This document shows, one piece after another, positions 15,477 through 22,657 of a DNA stretch of 23,911 nt. This DNA comes from Pseudomonadota bacterium. Its GTDB lineage: Bacteria > Desulfobacterota > DSM-4660 > Desulfatiglandales > B25-G16. Numbering within the stretch: position 1 is the first letter of the stretch; every line of letters begins with the position of its first letter. The notes under the pieces are model-generated. The model did no database searches. It worked only from the letters and a program-made list of their open reading frames with translations, and had not been told where the DNA came from. The DNA lies in assembly GCA_015223015.1 (NCBI GenBank), contig JADFWK010000120.1, positions 1 through 23,911 on the forward strand, in the 5' to 3' direction. Made by a program: the position numbers and the translations under genes.

Positions 15477-15746
15477 ACGTGTCTCCTAACCCGGACAAGC
15501 TGGGAAAAAACAGATTTAGAAACAGATAATTTCAAATGTCAAAGCTCAAATTTCAAATGAAATCCAAATGACTCAATGCCAAAGGTAATTAAAATGCCAA
15601 ACCTGAAAACAGTTCAAACTCCTAGCCCCTTTTGACATTTAGTATTTGACATTGAATTGATATTTTGATTTTGAAATTTGACATTGATTCATCATACATC
15701 AAAATATTTCCTGGCATAAAAAAACATGGATTTCACAATTTGGGTA
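15477..15746. repeat. AT-rich 270-bp gap with TTTCAAAT/TTTGACATT repeats
   Basis: The left half repeats variants of AAATTTCAAATG and the right half variants of TTTGACATTGA. The halves are partly complementary, so the region can fold on itself. The NfnA-proximal end (15483-15515) carries the repeated leader motif. No gene was found. Confidence 0.6.
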
Positions 15747-17411
15747 CTAAAAGTGGATCTCTCCTTTTGATTTTAGACGGCCTTCAACAAATATCCTGAA
15801 ATCGGGAACAAAATCAGCAATAGGGAAGCCCCTATAAGTTAGAGAGTCTTTTGGCACCATAGGAATGGCCGTAATAATCCATGGATGCATCTGGATATTG
15901 CTCTGTATGCTCCTGAAATCCCTCATTCTAAAGTCTGGGCTATCTAATGCATTACCTATTTGAATGGTAATCTCCCAATCTGGAATAGCATTTCCAGGCG
16001 GTTCGGCTGCTTTTGTAATAGTCTCCCTCCGGTTATCAGCGCACGTCTTGGTGCCATTCATCTCGGTGAAAACGGTAGTGGGAAAAACGGCACAGACTTT
16101 ATCTGATCTGCTCAGGGAGGAAGGATAGATATCCTGGATAATGATATTCTCAAGATTGCCAAATCTCTCTATGGTTTCATCGGTGAAACTATTTGCTTCT
16201 GTCAGGTATAATATCTTGATATCCTTAAATATCTCATCTGACTTTTCTATATTGGGAAAGATAATTTCCGCGTCTTTGAAATAGAATATATTTGATTCTG
16301 CGTAGACCCTTGCAAATTCGTTCAGGGCATAAATAGACTCATCTGTTAGATGTCTTGAGGAAAGGACTGCTATTTCCTTGGGACTATAATGAGACACTAT
16401 CTCAGACACATGTCTTACTGCATTATCCCAATCAGTATAGATCATCTTACCGTCGTCCCGGCGGGTAGAAGGATATTTCAGTCGATCAGGGCTGTTAAAG
16501 AGTGCCGGCAAACAGCACCTTCCCTTAACACAATATTCCCTTTTGCCGGCGCTCATATCCCTGATAGGGTGCGCCCCCATCACTTTGTTCCACTTGGTAT
16601 CAATAACAAGCTCACAGCCTCGCTCACAAAGGATACATGTTGTGGGCGTCTCGCTATCAGGATAACCGTGCCACTTGGATCCCCTAACCGTTAAAGCACC
16701 TGTGGGACAAACATCAACACAGTGCATACAGAAGACACAATTACCATCCACGTGGAGTTTTTCAAAAGAAGTCCCCACCTTTGTATCATGACCCCTTCGA
16801 ATAAACGAGATTGCACTTAGGCCCAGGTTTTCCTGACATACTCGGATACACCTGCCACACAGAATGCATAAGTTGTAATCCCTGTCCATAAATGGATCAT
16901 CTCTCTCCAGGGGAAAATCCTTATACAGGAATGGGTATCTGATCTCTTTTAATCCCAGATATTCAACCAATTGCCTTAATTCACAGATATCCCGATTTGG
17001 GCACATATTGCAGCCTGTAACCCTTCCGGTCTTTGATGAGGGTGCATTGAATTTCTCACATGACTCCCTGATAGGGCACACTAAACAGGCAGAAGGATGT
17101 TCAGATAGAATTAATTCCAATATCCCCCTTCTCAATTTTTCAATCTCAGGTGAATTGGTGGTCACCACCATATTGGGCTCGGCAGGTGTAGTGCAGGATG
17201 TTGCATACCCTCTCATGCCTTCAACCTTTACAATGCAGAGACGGCATGATCCTATAGATGGTAAATCTGCCCTTGCACACAGCGTTGGGATATAGACACC
17301 TGATCTTCTGGCAACCTCAAGTATTGTGTCGCCAGAAAAAAAGGACACGCTCTTTCCATTAATCGTCAGTGTCTCCGTGCCAATCTTTTTCTCTTCAACC
17401 AACTCCGCCAT
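15747..17411 (-). CDS. NuoG/HydA-type iron-sulfur protein with shortened molybdopterin region
   Basis: A 554-residue multi-cluster protein. It has a [2Fe-2S] ferredoxin domain (C45, C56, C59, C73) and a His-Cys3 [4Fe-4S] motif (H105, C109, C112, C118). A second Cx2Cx5C triad (C134, C137, C143) follows. Next come two ferredoxin clusters (C182/C185/C188/C192 and C225/C228/C231/C235) and the [4Fe-4S] domain that starts molybdopterin oxidoreductases (C259, C262, C266, C294). The rest is much shorter than in formate dehydrogenase, and I see no catalytic Cys or Sec motif. It most likely conducts electrons as NuoG does, and does not oxidise formate itself. The start is ATG at 17411 with GAGG close upstream. 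It lies between the receiver-NuoE fusion and the Nfn-like pair, consistent with a NuoE-F-G-like module. No signal peptide is visible. Confidence 0.92.
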   Translation of the reverse strand: MAELVEEKKIGTETLTINGKSVSFFSGDTILEVARRSGVYIPTLCARADLPSIGSCRLCIVKVEGMRGYATSCTTPAEPNMVVTTNSPEIEKLRRGILELILSEHPSACLVCPIRESCEKFNAPSSKTGRVTGCNMCPNRDICELRQLVEYLGLKEIRYPFLYKDFPLERDDPFMDRDYNLCILCGRCIRVCQENLGLSAISFIRRGHDTKVGTSFEKLHVDGNCVFCMHCVDVCPTGALTVRGSKWHGYPDSETPTTCILCERGCELVIDTKWNKVMGAHPIRDMSAGKREYCVKGRCCLPALFNSPDRLKYPSTRRDDGKMIYTDWDNAVRHVSEIVSHYSPKEIAVLSSRHLTDESIYALNEFARVYAESNIFYFKDAEIIFPNIEKSDEIFKDIKILYLTEANSFTDETIERFGNLENIIIQDIYPSSLSRSDKVCAVFPTTVFTEMNGTKTCADNRRETITKAAEPPGNAIPDWEITIQIGNALDSPDFRMRDFRSIQSNIQMHPWIITAIPMVPKDSLTYRGFPIADFVPDFRIFVEGRLKSKGEIHF

Positions 17412-17571
17412 GGCTCCTCATCCATTTTTTGTGTCTGTTGTGTTTGTTGAGTTTGTTGAGTTTGGCATGTAAGCCCATATCTCCAGAACTCCATTGCCCA
17501 ATACTCCACTTCGGACAAAGCCTCCAAGTTTTAACTTTAGTCACTTATAACTTTAGCGCACTTTAGGCACT
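17412..17571. repeat. Repeat-rich gap: GTTTGTTGA units and AGTGCCTAAAGT units
   Basis: The NuoG-proximal part repeats a 9-base unit (TGTTTGTTG, AGTTTGTTG, AGTTTGGCA). The other end has three diverged copies of the ACTTTAGGCACT unit (about 17533-17571). The last of these provides the AGT GCC TAA end of the receiver-NuoE gene (17571-17563). The middle has a TCCAGAACTCC/AATACTCCACTT motif and no gene. Confidence 0.7.
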
Positions 17572-18570
17572 CTTGACTGATTCGGTTCTATAAACCTTAT
17601 CTACGGTCCTTGATAGCTTTGCGGGACTCATTTGACCATAGACCTCATCATCAATGGTTACAACAGGTGCTAAGGCACAGCATCCAAGACATGCTACTCT
17701 TTCAAGACTAAACACCCCATCTTCAGTGGTTTGCCCTGGAACGATACTCAATCTTGATTTGGCTGCTTCGAGAATCACCCCGCCACCGCCCACGAAACAG
17801 GCAGTTCCAGTACAGACTCTGATAAGATGCTTTCCGGGCTTTTCGAATTTGAATTGAGCATAGAATGATGCTGTGCCAAAGATGTCATGCTCACTTATCT
17901 GTAATTCTCTGGCAATCAGGCCGATTGCCTCATATGAAAGATACCCGGCATATGAATGAACTGCCTGTAACATTGCAATGAGGTTATTTCTATCCCTTTC
18001 GTATTTGTCGAGCACAGCAAAGGTTATTTCCTGTAAGCGTTCAGGTTCTGAAAGAGATTCCAGTGAAGGCTGAGCCTCTGTTCGTCTCCGCTCATCTATG
18101 GCAGCAGAAAGGGCCTGTAGTATCTTTTCATCTATGCTCGGCAGTGAGATCTGCCCGGTCTTTGTCAGCCTCCCAAATCGCTCTATTATCTTGGTTTCTT
18201 CATCCTCTTTCCGCTGTATCGCCTCATTCACCGCCTTGATTATCTCATCAGGGGTAAATGGTTTGGCAACATAATCCATTGCCCCTCGCTTCATGGCCTC
18301 GGTTGCCCTTTCAATGCTTGGATACCCACTGATCATAACCACGGCAGAGCCCGGCGAGGTGTGATCAAGCCTCGTTATCACATCCATTCCGTCAAGGCCC
18401 GGCATCATCCAGTCGCAGAGGACCACATCAAAGTATGTATCTAAGACAAGGCTTAGGCCCTCTTCCGGACTTGTGGTGGTAGCAACATAATAACCCTCTG
18501 CCTCAAATATCCTCTGACACGATGACAAAACCGTTGGATCATCGTCTATTACCAGCATCTTTCGAGCCAT
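17563..18570 (-). CDS. Response-regulator receiver fused to a NuoE-type [2Fe-2S] subunit
   Basis: A 335-residue two-part protein in a single uninterrupted frame. Residues 1-122 are a complete receiver: acidic residues D9-D11, phospho-Asp D53 in VLCDWMMPG, switch S81 in MISGYPS and K103 in AKPFTP. After a charged linker (about 122-175), residues about 178-330 are a NuoE/HydC domain with helical start ERLQEITFAVLDKY and a thioredoxin-like fold. Its four [2Fe-2S] ligands are all present (C253 and C258 in CTGTAC, C294 and C298 in CLGCC). NuoE normally relays electrons beside NuoF, encoded in this operon. Fusion to a receiver implies that phosphorylation could alter subunit contact or electron flow. 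All key residues of both domains are intact, so neither half looks degenerate. The ATG has GGGAGGG close upstream. The stop lies in a repeat unit. Confidence 0.95.
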   Translation of the reverse strand: MARKMLVIDDDPTVLSSCQRIFEAEGYYVATTTSPEEGLSLVLDTYFDVVLCDWMMPGLDGMDVITRLDHTSPGSAVVMISGYPSIERATEAMKRGAMDYVAKPFTPDEIIKAVNEAIQRKEDEETKIIERFGRLTKTGQISLPSIDEKILQALSAAIDERRRTEAQPSLESLSEPERLQEITFAVLDKYERDRNNLIAMLQAVHSYAGYLSYEAIGLIARELQISEHDIFGTASFYAQFKFEKPGKHLIRVCTGTACFVGGGGVILEAAKSRLSIVPGQTTEDGVFSLERVACLGCCALAPVVTIDDEVYGQMSPAKLSRTVDKVYRTESVKSA

Positions 18571-18815
18571 GCGCCCTCCCGCTTTTTGTCATTTGTCATT
18601 CGTCAATTGTCATTTGTTGTGGATTTCTTCCGAAGCCTTTTTTGCCCTGTTAGATAACCTGTTCGGGTATAAAAGTTGATTCGTTCACAAAACGCTTTTT
18701 ACGAGTTTGTCGAAGTTGCATTGCAAATCTTCCTGGGTAGCCACAACACGTCAGCATTTTTACGCACTATTTGGAGCAACAATCCCTCTATTCACAATTC
18801 GCAATTCCTCAATTC
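18571..18815. repeat. 245-bp gap with GTCATTTGTCATT repeats
   Basis: Next to the receiver-NuoE start, a run of GTCATTT, GTCATTC, GTCAATT and GTCATTT units spans about 18589-18617. The other end carries the CCTCAATT/GCAATTCC run also seen after CBS copy 1. The middle (about 18620-18770) shows no gene or clear promoter. Confidence 0.6.
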
Positions 18816-19451
18816 TCAGCCCACATATACAACATTGAAACCAGCGGATTTGAGCTCTTTAGCGATTGGTTCGGCATTGTCGCTCTTTAATCGTAAAATT
18901 ACGAGCCAATCTTCATCCTCAGGTCTTGGGAGGGTCATCAAACTCAACAGGACTGTCTTCTTCTTATCGAGGATCTCCATGATCCTTTTCATATTACCAA
19001 ATTCTTTAGAGGCTTTTATGTCTATTCTCGTACCCTTTTCCTTGACTCCCAACACCCTGGTCATAACCCTCACAATATCTGACTCGGTGACCATGCCTAC
19101 CAGCTTGCCATCCTCCATAACTGGAAAGCCACCATAGCCCATCTCTTGCCCCAATTGCAGGGCCTCTTCTGCAGGCATCTCAGGAGAAAGACCATAGGGC
19201 TTCTTGACCATAATATCCTTCACCGTCATCTTAGCTAAGAGATAATGCAATTCATGGATGCTCAGGTCTGTAGCGGGTGAAGGTGCTGCCTCCAGCAGCA
19301 TGCGCTGGGTTACCAAACCTACCAGTTTATCCTTTTTGAGAACAGGCAACCTTCTGATTTTATGGGCCTTCATTATCTTTCTGGCATCGTGAAGAGAGGT
19401 ATCCTCGCCGACGGCTACCACGTTGGTAGTCATAAAGTGTCTTATTCTCAT
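18816..19451 (-). CDS. CBS-CBS-ACT domain protein (AcuB-like), copy 2
   Basis: A 211-residue paralogue of the protein at 214-849, with the same two CBS domains and ACT-like tail. I count 13 substitutions by eye, about 94% identity. Most are conservative; four of them fall in the first 13 residues, with others at H50R and in the segment GVKEKGTRID before the ACT region. The ribosome site is weaker than in copy 1 (GGGGA). It lies 245 bp upstream of the receiver-NuoE fusion gene on the same strand and may be the first gene of that operon. There a ligand-sensing CBS protein would sit beside a signalling and redox module. Conservation of the full frame in both copies suggests both are functional. 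Confidence 0.9.
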   Translation of the reverse strand: MRIRHFMTTNVVAVGEDTSLHDARKIMKAHKIRRLPVLKKDKLVGLVTQRMLLEAAPSPATDLSIHELHYLLAKMTVKDIMVKKPYGLSPEMPAEEALQLGQEMGYGGFPVMEDGKLVGMVTESDIVRVMTRVLGVKEKGTRIDIKASKEFGNMKRIMEILDKKKTVLLSLMTLPRPEDEDWLVILRLKSDNAEPIAKELKSAGFNVVYVG

Positions 19452-19908
19452 CGTTTTCCCCTGTTTTTTCCTCTAAGATATCGAGGGCATTTTCTGTAGA
19501 AAATATCCCTCATTATGGTATCGGTAAAATGTTATCTCCTGTCCTATTCTTTCATGGTTTCCATTCGGGGAAGGTCGACAGCTCCATACCGAATCAGTTC
19601 TTGCTATTATGATGCACTCACTCAAAGGATAAGTTCAATCAGGCAATGTACTCAAAAACACAAAAACCACCCCCATTTCTTCATGGGGGTGGTTTTTCTT
19701 AGTGCTCTTCCCTATCCCTATTAGGGCAAATTACCCAGTGAGAGCGCCTAAAGTACTTGAAGTCCGCCCTCCCCGTCCCGAGACCGGGACGGGATCGGGA
19801 GGCGCGACGGGATGTGGATATGCAACTGTTTTCACTGCTTATGAATGCCTCACTTTCCATCACCGCATCTTGACATGCCAGATCTGGGCCAGGGGTCTGG
19901 GCCAGGGT
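19452..19908. other. 457-bp intergenic region without a gene
   Basis: No supportable coding region. It holds the bidirectional terminator at 19662-19700 and a single AGTGCCTAAAGT-like unit near 19744. A very stable GC hairpin follows (CCCGTCCCG at 19772-19780 with CGGGACGGG at 19785-19793, loop AGAC). Next to the kinase stop is a tandem TCTGGGCCAGGG repeat at about 19883-19911. The promoter of the CBS operon should lie between about 19452 and 19660, but I could not identify it. Confidence 0.6.
19662..19700. terminator. Bidirectional rho-independent terminator (paralogous to 1362-1399)
   Basis: AAAAACCACCCCCAT (19662-19676) pairs perfectly over 15 bases with ATGGGGGTGGTTTTT (19683-19697), with a 6-base loop and T-rich tails in both directions. 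It lies about 210 bp downstream of the sensor kinase stop and upstream of CBS copy 2, so it probably separates those two transcription units. Confidence 0.85.
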
Positions 19909-22152
19909 TTAAAGCAAGCCTCTAAAGGAGACCCTAATGATGGTGCCCTTTCCTAGTTCGGACGAGACCTGGAGTTCTCCACCGATGAGGGCCACTCGCT
20001 CCCTCATGCTGATGAGGCCAAGGGATTTGGTGTTCTGTGGAGAAGAAAGAACATCATCCACCACAAATCCTACACCGTTATCTTCAACAATAGCCTGTAT
20101 GGTACCCTCAGAGGATGTGAGCGTTAGTTTTGCCTCAGTTGCATGGCTGTGTTTTAGAACATTATTTAATCCCTCTTGGAAAAGCCTGTATATGGTGATA
20201 TTCATAATAGATGACAAAGGTTTTTCAATTTTATCAAAATTACATCTAATGGTAATCTCTGAGTACGATTTAAAGTCCTGACAAAGCCCTTCTAGTGCAG
20301 ATACGAGTCCAAGATCTTCAATCTGAGGTGGATGGAGTGCGTGGGAGAGTCCCCTGATTTCCCTTATCAGTCTATTTACAAGGTCTGTAAGCTCGGCCAA
20401 TCGGTCCTTTACACTAGAAAGCTCATCTGGTATCTTTTTGTTGGCCCTTGAAAGACCCATCTTTAAGGCAAATAATAGTTGCCCAATGTTATCATGTATC
20501 TCCCTTGATAAAGACTCTCGCTCCTTCTCCTCGATCTCTATGACCTGTGCTGATAATAGCTTTATCTGCTCCTCAGCCTTCTTTGTTTCTGTTATATCCT
20601 GAAGAGTCTCTACCGCACCAATAAGTCTTCCCTGCGAATCTTTCAGTGGGGCTGCTGTGAAATAAAGCCATTTCCCACCATTGCCAAGCCGGGGAAAATA
20701 ACCTGTAGCCTCATATGCTCCCTCTACCAGATCAGATACCCTAGATCTTCCCGGATACCACTGAGGAATATCATCTATCTTTCCATCTACCAGCAGATCA
20801 GCCATGCAAGGCCTCTTTTCATCGTAGAAGGCCTTCCAATGCTGATCGGTACGAATTATTTCCTCAGCCTTGATCCCGCTATAGTCTTCCAAGGCCCTAT
20901 TCCAGTAAATAACTCTATGGATGTTATCAATGACAAATATTGGAATAGGTGAACCACGCAATATATTGCTTAGTTTCTCCTCACTTTTTCTAAACGCCTC
21001 CTCCGCCCATTGGCGCTCGGCAATTTCTTTGGATAGTGAATCACGGGACACGGTTGTCGCATGCAAATCTCTGGTCATTTTATTGAATGCACCAACTAAC
21101 TCACCTATCTCGTCCTTTGGGCCATATTTCGTACTTATCGGTTTCAAATCCCCTCGTGAGATTCGCAATGCTGACTCTGATAACTCGGTAATCGGTCTGG
21201 AAAACCTTCTGGAGATAAACACAGCAAACAGAGTTACTAAGAGGGCAATAACCAACACCAGAATAATTATGGTATTCCGTATTATATAAGCCCCTTTAAA
21301 CGCCTCTGAAACAGGTTCAGTTACGATAATCCCCCAGCTCCAGCCATCAAAATCACCATCCCCCTTTAAGGCATGTCGAGCACTGATAACAGCCTCTCCT
21401 CTTTCGTTTTCATACTCTGTAATCCCTGTTTTGCCAGCAAGCAAATCCTTGACCACTGAAAATTTATGCAAACGGTGGAGACTTAGGAACTCCTTTTCAT
21501 CAGGACCGGCAAGTACCTCGCCTCTATTGTTGAGCAGGTAGGCATGGTAATCTCCTGCGGTTCTCTCATCTAATCTGAGCACTCTATCTATAATATGGTC
21601 CATCTTTACCCTGGTAGCCAAAACGCCAATAACATCTCCATCATCTGACATGGGCGTATTAAACCCGATTACCATCTTCCATCCGGCTGTTTCTGCACGA
21701 TGGGCGTCCAATGGGATAACTTCGCCTTGCCTGCATTGAATGCTTTTCTGAAACCATGCCGCACCGACCCTGGATTGGCCGACTAGATCTTTTTGTGTAC
21801 ATGCTATGATGGCTCCCTTTAAGTCAATTACGGAAATTGCAGCGTAAAAGGGATAAGCTTTAAAGGCCTTCTCAACATATTGCTGCTTAGCAGCCCTGTC
21901 ATTGCCCTTAAAAACATCAGCGTGAGAGAGTAATTTGATGTCTTGATACCGTGAACTGACATAATAGGATATCTTCCTTCCGCAATCTCGAGCAAGACTG
22001 CTTAGGTTTGCCTTGGTGGTTTGTTCGAGTTTATTTTTAGTAATATAGAAGGAAACACCTCCGCCAATTACTACAGGCACCAGAGATAGGAGCAGAAAAT
22101 AAAAGAAGAGTTTCTGAGCAATCCCAAATTTCATCTTTCTTGGTTTTTCCAT
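19909..22152 (-). CDS. Membrane sensor histidine kinase (Cache-HAMP-PAS-HisKA_3), NarX/DegS-like core
   Basis: A 747-residue kinase. TM1 is at about 14-36, a large extracytoplasmic dCache-like sensor at about 40-285 and TM2 at about 292-313. HAMP follows at about 314-368, a short coiled coil, then a PAS domain with PAC (about 390-525). The HisKA_3 core has phospho-accepting H553 in SLSREIHDNIGQLL and an ATPase domain with FQEGLNNVLKHSHATEA and DNGVGF. Kinases of this class normally phosphorylate NarL-type regulators with a helix-turn-helix, but none is encoded in the window, so its partner is elsewhere or is one of the receivers here. The PAS region contains a long insertion around DDIPQWYPGRS; whether it binds haem, flavin or nothing cannot be told. 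The start has only a weak AGGG site. It seems to be a single-gene unit between the inverted-repeat elements and a terminator. Confidence 0.93.
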   Translation of the reverse strand: MEKPRKMKFGIAQKLFFYFLLLSLVPVVIGGGVSFYITKNKLEQTTKANLSSLARDCGRKISYYVSSRYQDIKLLSHADVFKGNDRAAKQQYVEKAFKAYPFYAAISVIDLKGAIIACTQKDLVGQSRVGAAWFQKSIQCRQGEVIPLDAHRAETAGWKMVIGFNTPMSDDGDVIGVLATRVKMDHIIDRVLRLDERTAGDYHAYLLNNRGEVLAGPDEKEFLSLHRLHKFSVVKDLLAGKTGITEYENERGEAVISARHALKGDGDFDGWSWGIIVTEPVSEAFKGAYIIRNTIIILVLVIALLVTLFAVFISRRFSRPITELSESALRISRGDLKPISTKYGPKDEIGELVGAFNKMTRDLHATTVSRDSLSKEIAERQWAEEAFRKSEEKLSNILRGSPIPIFVIDNIHRVIYWNRALEDYSGIKAEEIIRTDQHWKAFYDEKRPCMADLLVDGKIDDIPQWYPGRSRVSDLVEGAYEATGYFPRLGNGGKWLYFTAAPLKDSQGRLIGAVETLQDITETKKAEEQIKLLSAQVIEIEEKERESLSREIHDNIGQLLFALKMGLSRANKKIPDELSSVKDRLAELTDLVNRLIREIRGLSHALHPPQIEDLGLVSALEGLCQDFKSYSEITIRCNFDKIEKPLSSIMNITIYRLFQEGLNNVLKHSHATEAKLTLTSSEGTIQAIVEDNGVGFVVDDVLSSPQNTKSLGLISMRERVALIGGELQVSSELGKGTIIRVSFRGLL

Positions 22153-22210
22153 TCGACCCTATTTGGCTTGTTAGGTTTGTTGGGTCTGTTATAAACCAAC
22201 TTAACCAATA

Positions 22211-22326
22211 CAACTGATTGATATCGTTCAAAAGTGTTGGTATGAACCATAGTGAGTAACCGTCCACGTTCTAAAGGAGGTCATGGCTGTTTTTGAGTAA
22301 ACACTTTTGAACGATACCAACTGATT
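22211..22326. mobile_element. 98-bp MITE-like element with terminal inverted repeats and flanking direct repeats
   Basis: The ends GATATCGTTCAAAAGTGTT (22220-22238) and, on the other strand, GGTATCGTTCAAAAGTGTT (22318-22300) match except for one base; 17 bases pair perfectly. The element is bracketed by the direct repeat CAACTGATT (22211-22219 and 22318-22326), which reads as an 8-9 bp target-site duplication. It is too short to encode a transposase, so it would be non-autonomous. It sits about 60 bp upstream of the sensor kinase start and may affect its expression. Confidence 0.7.
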
Positions 22327-22349
22327 AAACCAATCAAGCCAGCCTTTTA

Positions 22350-22650
22350 GTAACGTTCAAAAATTGTGGTAAGGTCTTAATTTTCAATAAGGTATCAGAT
22401 AGGCCAATTCCCTCAAGGCGCTATCCATCCTGTTATGATGAGGTGGCCAATCTTTGAGGGTTCAAGAAACATCTCATTAGCTCTATAAGTTCTCCGGACT
22501 AAACCCTCAAAGATTTGGCCACTGCCAGCACAGGTGGAATTCCGCTAGGATATCGCCTTTCAGGAGCAGGCCTATCTGCTGAACGAAGGGTGTCAAAGAA
22601 TTGTTACTCTGTGTTGAATAACTCACAAAGCCACAACTTTTGAACGTTAC
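22350..22650. mobile_element. 301-bp palindromic element, MITE-like or structured RNA
   Basis: Terminal arms GTAACGTTCAAAAATTGTGG (22350-22369) and its near complement (22631-22650) differ at one base and share the CGTTCAAAA core with the neighbouring element. Nested inside are three more arm pairs with nearly the same centre: 22396-22405 with 22569-22578 (10 bp perfect), 22415-22426 with 22548-22559 (11 of 12) and 22443-22462 with 22502-22522 (20 bp with one bulge). No target-site duplication and no gene are visible. The right end lies 7 bp from the radical SAM gene stop, so it could act as its transcript end. Confidence 0.65.
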
Positions 22651-22657
22651 CAACCTG

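Larger units (their letters stand above)
18774..19738. repeat. Right copy of the duplicated CBS-gene segment
   Basis: Direct-orientation counterpart of 171-1430: the flank GAGCAACAATCCCTC, the CBS gene and the terminator with its flank. The segment between gene and terminator is about 300 bp shorter here. The downstream neighbour is the receiver-NuoE gene; at the left copy it is the partial response regulator. In both places a receiver gene follows. Confidence 0.8.

Noticed and set aside
15747..17411. A second catalytic formate dehydrogenase
   Set aside because: It keeps only the [4Fe-4S] start of the molybdopterin family and lacks a visible catalytic Cys/Sec motif and the C-terminal cofactor domains.
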